Positions 6,596-12,217 of a stretch of DNA of 12,217 nucleotides are shown here, in pieces (the stretch's first letter is position 1; each line of letters begins with the position of its first letter). The notes below the pieces were generated by a model that saw only the letters and a program-made list of their open reading frames with translations, had not been told where the DNA came from and searched no databases. Origin of the DNA: CAYLPT01 sp964385645 (GTDB taxonomy: Bacteria > Armatimonadota > Hebobacteria > Hebobacterales > Hebobacteraceae); contig CAYLPT010000056.1 of the NCBI GenBank assembly GCA_964385645.1, forward strand, positions 1-12,217, written 5' to 3'. Both the position numbers and the translations under genes were made by a program.

Positions 6596-6635
6596 TCGCA
6601 CTCACTTGGGAGATCCCACACCGCGGGAGGGTTCG

Positions 6636-6782
6636 GTGAAGAGGACCTTTCAGCCAAAGCGGCGCCGACGCCTGCGCACCCACGGCTTCCGCGCCCGCAT
6701 GCGCACCACCGCCGGCCGACGCGTCCTCGCCCGCCGGCGGGCCAAGGGTCGCCGGCGGCTCGCCGTCGGGCCCTCCAGATAG
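6636..6782 (+). CDS. rpmH: 50S ribosomal protein L34
   Basis: A 48-residue, highly basic protein beginning MKRTFQPKRRRRLRTHGFRARM, the standard L34 N-terminus. The AGRRVLARRRAKGRRRLAV stretch (26-44) is the usual C-terminal half, and GPSR is a short extra tail. The GTG at 6636 was chosen because it gives the canonical start and is preceded by GGAGG at a five-base spacing. It is a small structural protein of the large ribosomal subunit. It heads the operon that continues six bases later with rnpA, the usual bacterial pairing. Confidence 0.96.
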   Translation: MKRTFQPKRRRRLRTHGFRARMRTTAGRRVLARRRAKGRRRLAVGPSR

Positions 6783-6788
6783 GCCGCC

Positions 6789-7136
6789 GTGGAGCGACTC
6801 CGCCGCCAGCAGGAACTCCACAGAGTTCTCCGCGAGGGAGAGCGCCACCGCGCCCCCGCCCTCGTCCTCTGCGCGCTCGGCCGGCCCAACGGCCCGCCCC
6901 GGGCGGCCGTGCTATTGGCCCAGGGCTTCGGCTCCAGCGTCGCCCGCAACCGCGCCCGCCGCCTGGCCCGCGAGACGGCCCGCGTGGTGCTGGGCCGCAT
7001 CCCCGCCCCCTTCGACCTCGCCCTCCTGGTCCGCCCCCAGTTCCTGGACCTCGACTTCCAGGGGCGCCGCCAGCTCCTGTCCGACCTTCTCCGCCGCGCC
7101 GGCGTGATCCCGCAGAAGGTGGCCCAGCCCGTATGA
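6789..7136 (+). CDS. rnpA: Ribonuclease P protein component
   Basis: The protein cofactor of RNase P, which trims the 5' leader of tRNA precursors together with the RNA subunit. It is 115 residues, a normal size. The family signature RNRARRLARE (53-62) is clear, and the N-terminal ERLRRQQELHRVLREGER (2-19) matches the usual start with its central aromatic or leucine ridge. The N-terminal part is very Arg-rich. The start is GTG at 6789, six bases after the rpmH stop, with only a weak AGATAGG upstream, so translation probably depends on coupling to rpmH. The stop overlaps the yidD ATG as ATGA. Confidence 0.92.
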   Translation: MERLRRQQELHRVLREGERHRAPALVLCALGRPNGPPRAAVLLAQGFGSSVARNRARRLARETARVVLGRIPAPFDLALLVRPQFLDLDFQGRRQLLSDLLRRAGVIPQKVAQPV

Positions 7137-7432
7137 GCGCCCAGCACACCGCCAGCCGCCCCAGAGGCATCGCCGCCCGGGCTGGCATCGCGCTGGTGCG
7201 CTGCTACCAGCGCTGGCTGAGCATCCTCAAGCCCCGCACCTGCCGCTACTACCCCTCCTGCTCGGAGTACGCCGCCCAGGCCATCGCGCACCGGGGGCTG
7301 CTGCGGGGCGCCCTGCTCGCCCTCTGGCGGCTCCTGCGCTGCAACCCCTTCTCTCCGGGCGGCTATGACCCCGGGCCGTGGGCGGCCCGGCAGCCCCAGG
7401 CGGCCGAGGCCGCGGAGGAGGCGCGGCGGTGA
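7133..7432 (+). CDS. yidD: YidD, membrane protein insertion efficiency factor
   Basis: A small YidD-family protein (99 residues) thought to help membrane protein insertion alongside YidC. The family core is intact: RCYQRWLSILKPRTCRYYPSCSEYA (23-47) with its Cys pair, and LLRCNPFSPGGYDP (67-80). An amphipathic N-terminal helix is likely. The Ala/Glu-rich tail after residue 83 is not conserved. The start is the ATG at 7133, which overlaps the rnpA stop; a longer in-frame extension upstream would run through rnpA. The stop overlaps the yidC GTG by four bases, so the three genes form a tightly coupled run. Confidence 0.93.
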   Translation: MSAQHTASRPRGIAARAGIALVRCYQRWLSILKPRTCRYYPSCSEYAAQAIAHRGLLRGALLALWRLLRCNPFSPGGYDPGPWAARQPQAAEAAEEARR

Positions 7433-8835
7433 CGGCGCCGACCCGGCTCGCCCTCATCGCCCTGCTGCTGGTCCTGCCACTCCTCCTGGCGGGATGCATG
7501 GGCGCCACCGGCGTGCCCCTGCCCGTGGACCGGATGACCGCCCTGCGGCACCAGTTCGAGGAGCTCGATCTGCTGGAAGAGGAGGCGATCAAGGAGCGGA
7601 TAGCGGCCCTCCGGGCGGACATCGCCGGCGCGGAGGGCACCCGCGACCGGGCCCTGCGCGCCGACGTACACCGCAAGCAGGTCCTGCTGGGCTACTGCTG
7701 GGAGCGCCTGGGCGCCTTCTCCGACGCCCAGACCCACTACGCTCAGGCGGCCAGCGGCGAGTACGGGTCCGTGGCCCTGTTCCGCAGCGCGCAGGTCGCC
7801 GAGCACCTCGCCGCGCGCGCTCACGAGCAGATGGGCGATCCGAACGTACTGCCTGAGGAACGCCAGGCCGCCGCAGAGCACTACAAGCTCCAGCGAGAGC
7901 GAGCGGTTAAGGCCCTCGAGCGGGCGGCGAACTACCCCGTGGACTCCCGGGTGTTGCTCCGCGAGCCGCCCGTCGCCTCCGTATCGCCCGGGCTGTGGCG
8001 GGTGGCCGACCTGCGCCGGGAGGCCCACCAGCGCCTGGACGTCTACTACCAGGAGCGGCTCATCTACCGGGTCTTTGACTTCCTGGTCTCGGTCGCCGGC
8101 GGCCGGGAGCGCCGGGCGAGCTACCTGCTGGCGATCATCGCCCTGGCGGTGGCGGCCAAGCTGATCACGACCCCGCTGTCGGCGGCCCAGTTCCGCTCCA
8201 TGCGCGCCATGCAGGCGGTGCAGCCCGAGGTCAGGAAGCTCCAGGAGAAGTACAAGGACGACAAGCAGGCCCTGGCGCGGGCGCAGATGGAGCTGTTCAA
8301 GAAACACGGGGTGAACCCCGCCTCCTCATGCCTGCCCCTGCTCGTCCAAATGCCGATTCTCATCTGGGTCTACTATGGGATCCGCTACTACATCTACCGG
8401 TTCCAGGGCATATCGTTCCTGCACATCCAGAGCCTGGCCGACCCCGATGTGATCACCGTCGGCGGGATGCAGTGGCCCGGGCCGCTGCTGCTGCTGTATG
8501 GGGTGAGCATGTACTTCTCCCAGAAGCTGCTCGCCACCCCTGCCGCCACCCCCGAGCAGCAACAGCAGCAAAAGCTCATGACCTACATGATGCCGGTGCT
8601 GCTGGTGATCATCCTCAGACATCTGCCGGCGGCGTTCATCCTCTACTGGCTGCTCCAGAACTTCCTGATGACAGGGCACCAGTATCTGCTGCTGCGCCCG
8701 GAGCGGACGAAGCAGGCGGCAGCCGCCGGGGTCGCGGAGGCGCCGCCGGCCCCGCCGCCGCCGGAGGCGATCCAGAAGCTCTCGCAGGCCTCGCAGGGAA
8801 CGCGGCCGCGCAAGAAGAAGGCCAAGCGCAAGTGA
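7429..8835 (+). CDS. yidC: YidC/Oxa1 insertase, lipoprotein with TPR-like domain
   Basis: Inserts and folds membrane proteins, alone or with SecYEG. It is 468 residues. Residues 1-22 are a lipoprotein signal peptide with lipobox LAGC and Cys23. Residues 35-210 are charged and helical; 81-109 (GYCWERLGAF, then A-x6-A spacing) resembles one TPR repeat, with similar helices after it. The insertase core follows: TM1 about 231-250, a cytoplasmic hairpin with MQAVQPEVRKLQEKYKDDK (261-279), NPASSCLPLLVQMPI (296-310) in TM2, TM3 about 350-366, TM4 about 384-398 and TM5 about 400-420. Lys244 sits where the groove Arg normally is. The tail is basic (RKKKAKRK). The GTG at 7429 overlaps the yidD stop and has GGAGGAGG seven bases upstream. 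Confidence 0.93.
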   Translation: MTAPTRLALIALLLVLPLLLAGCMGATGVPLPVDRMTALRHQFEELDLLEEEAIKERIAALRADIAGAEGTRDRALRADVHRKQVLLGYCWERLGAFSDAQTHYAQAASGEYGSVALFRSAQVAEHLAARAHEQMGDPNVLPEERQAAAEHYKLQRERAVKALERAANYPVDSRVLLREPPVASVSPGLWRVADLRREAHQRLDVYYQERLIYRVFDFLVSVAGGRERRASYLLAIIALAVAAKLITTPLSAAQFRSMRAMQAVQPEVRKLQEKYKDDKQALARAQMELFKKHGVNPASSCLPLLVQMPILIWVYYGIRYYIYRFQGISFLHIQSLADPDVITVGGMQWPGPLLLLYGVSMYFSQKLLATPAATPEQQQQQKLMTYMMPVLLVIILRHLPAAFILYWLLQNFLMTGHQYLLLRPERTKQAAAAGVAEAPPAPPPPEAIQKLSQASQGTRPRKKKAKRK

Positions 8836-8902
8836 ACTGAGCCGACCGAGGGCCCCGGGGGCGCGGCGTGAGAGTTCGGCCGCCGGCGGGGAGGCTTCCC
8901 AT

Positions 8903-9541
8903 ATGCGATTCATCGAGCAGACCGGACGTACCGTCGAGGAGGCCGTCCAGGCCGCCCTCAAGGCGCTCGGGGTTTCCCGCGAGCAGGTGGATGTGGAGGT
9001 GCTGGCGGCCGAGACGCGGGGGCTGTTGGGCATCCTCGGCCACTCCCAAGCCAAGGTCCGGGTCTCGCTCAAGGCGGGCCTGGCCGAGCGCGCGGCGGAG
9101 GTGCTCGCCGAAATCCTGCGCCTGATGGGCGTGGAGGCCCGCACCGAGATCGCCAACGAGGACGAGCAGGCGGTCTACCTCGACATCCACAGCTCCAGCG
9201 ACCTCGGGCTGCTCATCGGCAAGCGCGGCCAGACTCTCGGCGCGCTCCAGCTCCTGGTGGCGATCATCGCCAACCGCGAGCAGCCCCCGGAGAGCCGCAA
9301 GCGCATCATCATTGACGCTGAGGGCTACCGCGACCGACGCGAGCGCGCCCTGCGCGCCATGGCGCGCTCCGCCGCCCAGCGCGCCGTCCGTACCGGCCGC
9401 GAGGTGGCCCTGGAGGCCCTCAACCCCAGGGAGCGCCGGATCGTCCACCTCGCCCTCGCCGACGACCCTACCGTGACCACTCGCAGCCAGGGCGAAGAGC
9501 CCGACCGCACGGTCATCGTCTCGCCCCGGCGCCCTCGCTGA
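8903..9541 (+). CDS. khpB: KhpB/Jag RNA-binding protein (Jag-N, KH, R3H)
   Basis: An RNA-binding protein of the Jag/KhpB (EloR) family, linked in Gram-positive bacteria to control of cell elongation and often encoded after yidC. It is 212 residues. The Jag N-terminal domain spans about 1-52 (RFIEQTGRTVEEAVQAAL, GLLGILG). A KH domain spans about 75-140 with the IGKRGQTLGALQLL loop (105-118). An R3H domain is at the C-terminus with NPRERRIVH (174-182), where Arg178-x3-His182 is the signature. The ATG at 8903 has GGGGAGG eight bases upstream. It lies 67 bases after yidC, with no clear terminator, and 14 bases before rsmG. Confidence 0.93.
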   Translation: MRFIEQTGRTVEEAVQAALKALGVSREQVDVEVLAAETRGLLGILGHSQAKVRVSLKAGLAERAAEVLAEILRLMGVEARTEIANEDEQAVYLDIHSSSDLGLLIGKRGQTLGALQLLVAIIANREQPPESRKRIIIDAEGYRDRRERALRAMARSAAQRAVRTGREVALEALNPRERRIVHLALADDPTVTTRSQGEEPDRTVIVSPRRPR

Positions 9542-9555
9542 CGCGCGCTCCCGTC

Positions 9556-10302
9556 GTGGGGCCCATTGTGCTCGCTGCCCCCGCCGCCGAGTGGCCCGAC
9601 CTGCTCCGCCGCGGGGCCGAGCAGCTTGGCCTCGAAGTGTCCCAGGCAGAGATCAGGTCCCTGGGCCTGTACCTTGACCTGTTGCTGGAGCACAACCGCC
9701 GGGCCGGCCTCACCGCCATCACTGACCCTGCCGACATCGCCCTCAAGCACTTCCTGGACTCGCTCACCTGCCTGCTCGCCCACGACATCGCCGCCGGCGA
9801 GCGCGTCGCCGACGTCGGCTCCGGCGCCGGCCTGCCCGGGCTCGTCCTGGCCATCGCCCGGCCCCAGGCCTCCTATACGCTCATCGAGTCCTCCGCCCGG
9901 CGGGCGGCGTTCCTGCGCCTCGCCGCCCGCGAGCTGCGCCTGGCCAACGTCGCCGTCGCGCACGGCCGGGCGGAGGAGTTGGGCCGGCAGCCCGAGCACC
10001 GGGAACGCTACGACCTGGTGGTGGGCCGCGCCGTCGCCCCGCTCCCGGTGCTGCTTGAGTACTGCCTGCCCCTGGCACGGGTGGACGGGCGCGTCATCGC
10101 CCAGAAGGGGCCGGCCGGGGAGAGCGAGCTGGCCCGGGCGGGAGGGGCGCTGGCCACACTGGGCGGCCGGCTGACCGACCTCCATCGGCTCGAGCTGCCC
10201 CAGGGCGCCGGCGCGCGCCTCCTCGTGGTCGTGCAAAAGGCAGCCGCTACACCTGACAAGTACCCCCGCCGCCCCGGGATCCCCGCCAAGCGGCCACTGT
10301 AG
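9556..10302 (+). CDS. rsmG: 16S rRNA m7G527 methyltransferase RsmG (GidB)
   Basis: Methylates N7 of G527 in 16S rRNA using S-adenosylmethionine. In other bacteria, loss gives low-level streptomycin resistance. It is 248 residues. Motifs are HFLDSL (65-70), the SAM loop DVGSGAGLPG (86-95), the acidic IES (110-112), GRAVAPLPVLLEY (157-169), and a KYPRRPGIPAKRPL tail (235-248) typical of the family. The start is uncertain. The GTG at 9556 gives a family-like N-terminus but has no good Shine-Dalgarno sequence, and a second in-frame GTG lies 12 bases on. It is probably translated by reinitiation after khpB. It ends 18 bases from the convergent glycoside hydrolase gene. Confidence 0.94.
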   Translation: MGPIVLAAPAAEWPDLLRRGAEQLGLEVSQAEIRSLGLYLDLLLEHNRRAGLTAITDPADIALKHFLDSLTCLLAHDIAAGERVADVGSGAGLPGLVLAIARPQASYTLIESSARRAAFLRLAARELRLANVAVAHGRAEELGRQPEHRERYDLVVGRAVAPLPVLLEYCLPLARVDGRVIAQKGPAGESELARAGGALATLGGRLTDLHRLELPQGAGARLLVVVQKAAATPDKYPRRPGIPAKRPL

Positions 10303-10320
10303 CCCTCTCCCGCTCGTCTC

Positions 10321-11436
10321 TTAGAGCTCCTGCAGCAGGCTCAGCAGCTTCCGGTCCAGCTGGTGTCCGTGGAAATCCTCGTAGTCCACATCCGCGCGAC
10401 CGGAGTCCAGGATCCCGAAGGAGCCCCGGAAGTTCCACAGCGCGTAGCCGATGTTGTGGCCTTTCAGAATCTCGAGCACGTCCCGCAGCCAGGCTAGCAC
10501 CACGGGGTGTGGCGTCTTGTTGAACGCGCCGCCCTCGCCGCAATGCACACCCACGCCCTGGCCGGCCAGCTCGGCCCACGGCTGGTAGTGCTGCTCCAGC
10601 GCCGCCCGGTCCCAGCTCCGGCCCCACTCCTGGTGGCCGGGCCAGGTGGGGGTGGGCCAGTGCTCCCCGCCGACCCACGAGGCCTGGTAGTGGCTCACAC
10701 CCATGGGCGTGTAGGCGCGGGTGCTCTGGGCGATGCCCAGGTCCGCAAGCTCGGGGCACGGCACGGTGCCCCATTGGACCCCGTCGGCGATGATCAGCCG
10801 CTCCGGGTCCACCTTGCGGATAGCGGCGACCGCGGCCCGCACGACCCGCTCGTGATCATCCCGGTTCACCTGGCCGGGCTCGTTGATGAGGTTGAAGCTC
10901 AACTCGGAGGAGGGCCGGCCGCGGTAGCGCTCCGCGAAGGTCGTCCAGTGAAGGCAGAAGGCGTCCAGGGCCGCCTGGTCCTTCCAGAGGTCGAAGGGCT
11001 CCTGGCGCTCCGGGTTCACGCTGTAGCCCGGGCCGCGGTGGAAGTTCAGGCACACGTGGAGGCCGTACTTGCGCCCCAGCTCCACCGCCCGGTCCACCTT
11101 CGCCAGGCCGGCCTCCGAGATCTTCCAGACGTCGTCGTCCTCGATCCACTGGGTGTAGGTCATGGGCAGGCGGACGAAGTCGAAGCCGAAATCCGAGATC
11201 CATCGGAAGTCGTCCTCCTGCCAGTTGCCGTCACTATGCACTGTGAACATCTCCAACAGGTTGAAGCCTCGCCAGCGCGGCAGCTTCGTCTGAGCAGGCA
11301 CTGATCTCCTCTCCTCTCCAGGGGCGGGTTCGCCCCCCGCCTGGCGCCCACACCCGGCGGCCAGCCCCAGCGCCACCGCGCCGGCAGCCGCCCGCAGCAG
11401 GTCCCGTCGGCTGAGCCCGCCTGGCTGGTCCCCCAT
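10321..11436 (-). CDS. Exported GH5-type glycoside hydrolase (cellulase-like)
   Basis: A predicted secreted endoglucanase-like enzyme, 371 residues. The N-terminus has a twin-arginine motif SRRDLLR (9-15), a hydrophobic stretch and AAGC (26-29), suggesting Tat export and possibly lipid anchoring at Cys29. The mature part shows the GH5 set: Arg89 (FVRLP), His133 (NFHRGPG), Asn185-Glu186 (INEPG, acid/base), His249-Tyr250, Glu301 (HCGEGG, nucleophile) and Trp334 (ALWNF). The GFNLLEMF start of the barrel also fits GH5. The substrate is not readable; cellulose, mannan and beta-glucan are all possible. The ATG at 11436 has AAGGAG six bases upstream, which favours it over an in-frame codon at 11457. 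It lies 48 bases after holA on the same strand. Confidence 0.9.
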   Translation of the reverse strand: MGDQPGGLSRRDLLRAAAGAVALGLAAGCGRQAGGEPAPGEERRSVPAQTKLPRWRGFNLLEMFTVHSDGNWQEDDFRWISDFGFDFVRLPMTYTQWIEDDDVWKISEAGLAKVDRAVELGRKYGLHVCLNFHRGPGYSVNPERQEPFDLWKDQAALDAFCLHWTTFAERYRGRPSSELSFNLINEPGQVNRDDHERVVRAAVAAIRKVDPERLIIADGVQWGTVPCPELADLGIAQSTRAYTPMGVSHYQASWVGGEHWPTPTWPGHQEWGRSWDRAALEQHYQPWAELAGQGVGVHCGEGGAFNKTPHPVVLAWLRDVLEILKGHNIGYALWNFRGSFGILDSGRADVDYEDFHGHQLDRKLLSLLQEL

Positions 11437-11484
11437 CGTCCTCTCCTTCCGGTGCACGCATCTACCCCTTGCGCCGTCGCGGGG

Positions 11485-12217
11485 TCACATCCTCCCCCAC
11501 ACCGGCATCTCCAGGTCCGAGCAGAGCTGGACGACCAGCAGCTCCAGGGCCGTCGCGGGGTCGCCAACCTTGCCCGCGATCCCCTTGAGGGCCAGGTCGC
11601 AGGCGTGGAGGGAGAGCAGCGCGCGCTCTAGCTGCGCCCACGAGAGCGCCTGTGCCTGCCGGGCCGACCGCCCGGCGGCCCAGGAGCGCCGGGCGAACTG
11701 GCCCAGGGCGCTGCGCCGCGGGTCCTGGAGTAGCATCGCCGCGGCCTCCTCGTCCACCTCCGCCCCTGGCCGCCACCCGCGCTCCAGCAGCAGCTTCGTC
11801 TGCCACAGCAGCCGCAGCGAACTGGAGAGTGCCCCCAGGATCCGCTCCGGCGCCTCTCGCTGCTCCTCGAGCAGCTCCCGCAGGATGACCACCGCGGGCC
11901 CCGGGCTGCGCCGCCCGACCGCATCGAGGAGCCGATTGACGCTCTCCTCGATCAGCCGGGGGGTCACCTCCTCGACGTGCGCAGCGCTGATCGTCGCGCC
12001 CTCACCCACGTACAGGGCAAGCTTCTCGAGCTCCTGCTCGAGCTGGCGCAGGTGGGGGCCGATCTTCTGGTCTGCCAGCTTGCGGGCCGCCGCTGGCTCC
12101 AGACGCTTGCCCAGCTCCTTCGCCCGCCTGACAACCCAAGCGGCGGCCTCCGGGGGACGCAGGGCGGGGAAGTCCACCACCACCCCGGCCCGCTCCACCG
12201 CCCGCGCCAGGGCCGCC
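11485..12217 (-). CDS. holA: DNA polymerase III delta subunit, partial (C-terminal part)
   Basis: The delta subunit opens the beta clamp within the clamp-loader complex. The frame runs off the right edge, so only about the last 243 residues are here. The first visible part, VVDFPALRPPEAAAWVVRRAKELGKRLEPAAARKLAD, matches the region after the HolA nucleotide-binding-like domain. HLRQLEQELEKLALYVG then leads into the lid region, and the helical C-terminal collar domain includes RLLWQTKLLLERG and LLSLHACDLALKG. The gene ends M-stop at 11485. The upstream start is not visible; an internal GTG at 12198 should not be taken as the start. Its neighbour, a glycoside hydrolase, has no functional link to it. 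Confidence 0.88.
   Translation of the reverse strand, partial: AALARAVERAGVVVDFPALRPPEAAAWVVRRAKELGKRLEPAAARKLADQKIGPHLRQLEQELEKLALYVGEGATISAAHVEEVTPRLIEESVNRLLDAVGRRSPGPAVVILRELLEEQREAPERILGALSSSLRLLWQTKLLLERGWRPGAEVDEEAAAMLLQDPRRSALGQFARRSWAAGRSARQAQALSWAQLERALLSLHACDLALKGIAGKVGDPATALELLVVQLCSDLEMPVWGRM

Larger units (their letters stand above)
6076..6635. other. dnaA-rpmH intergenic region, main oriC candidate
   Basis: A 560-base gene-free stretch between two divergent operons. From left to right it holds two hairpins in the dnaA leader, a near-match DnaA box (6174), a patch with less G+C at about 6205-6240, a near match (6326) and a perfect box (6349), the dnaA promoter, an inverted repeat over its -35 element, a moderately AT-rich patch (about 6445-6490), and then the rpmH promoter and leader. 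Divergent essential operons, a consensus DnaA box and lower GC than the neighbours all fit an origin. The number of good boxes is small, so the assignment is not certain. Confidence 0.6.

Noticed and set aside
6130..7188. Minus-strand open frame covering the intergenic region, rpmH and rnpA
   Set aside because: Composition is Gly/Arg-rich shadow coding. It would cross the divergent promoters and two conserved genes on the other strand.
8555..8574. CAG/CAA run in yidC as a microsatellite
   Set aside because: It encodes only a short Gln tract in a cytoplasmic or loop segment and is too short to suggest phase variation.
7363..9156. Minus-strand open frames opposite yidC
   Set aside because: They are the antisense frames of a recognisable YidC with no independent motif.
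9325..10236. Minus-strand open frame opposite khpB and rsmG
   Set aside because: Both plus-strand genes have clear family motifs, and the antisense product is composition-driven.
10303..10320. Bidirectional terminator between rsmG and the hydrolase gene
   Set aside because: The gap is 18 bases with no stem-loop or T-run visible.

Overview
This window is the replication-origin neighbourhood of a bacterial chromosome. The DNA is very GC-rich: long antisense reading frames lie opposite almost every gene, third codon positions are mostly G or C, and five of the recognised genes appear to start with GTG. The gene order is the conserved bacterial set around dnaA: dciA-recF-dnaN-dnaA on the minus strand, diverging from rpmH-rnpA-yidD-yidC-khpB-rsmG on the plus strand. 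No rRNA, tRNA, insertion sequence or CRISPR array was seen. The lineage cannot be fixed by eye. A deep-branching GC-rich phylum such as Armatimonadota or Chloroflexota would fit the lipoprotein-type YidC, the Tat-exported glycoside hydrolase and the unusual DciA tail, but this is a guess.

Left part (1-4350, all minus strand): the replication genes dnaN (sliding clamp), recF (gap repair) and dciA (helicase-loading factor, here with a C-terminal zinc-ribbon-like tail) run into a GT4 glycosyltransferase of the glycogen-synthase-like type. The GT4 gene is joined to dciA by an ATGA overlap. At the window edge are the first codons of what looks like a sugar-nucleotide pyrophosphorylase. A carbohydrate-polymer module therefore appears to be attached to the replication operon.

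Centre (4351-6635): dnaA is flanked by two non-coding stretches. The 336-base dnaA-dnaN gap holds only degenerate DnaA-box-like sites and a small hairpin. The 560-base dnaA-rpmH gap holds one perfect DnaA box, two near matches, back-to-back extended -10 promoters for dnaA and for rpmH, an inverted repeat over the dnaA -35 element, and several strong hairpins. It is the better oriC candidate.

Right part (6636-10302, plus strand): ribosomal protein L34, RNase P protein, YidD, YidC, KhpB/Jag and RsmG. rnpA-yidD and yidD-yidC overlap by four bases. The YidC is the most unusual protein here. It has a lipobox, then a helical TPR-like extracytoplasmic domain of about 185 residues, then the Oxa1/YidC insertase core, in which Lys replaces the usual groove Arg.

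Far right (10303-12217, minus strand): a Tat/lipoprotein GH5-type glycoside hydrolase lies downstream of a partial holA (DNA polymerase III delta). Both run toward the origin, convergent with rsmG.

Most of the window is ordinary, conserved chromosome. The points most worth following are the YidC fusion, the DciA zinc tail, the DnaN insertion and the regulatory architecture between dnaA and rpmH.
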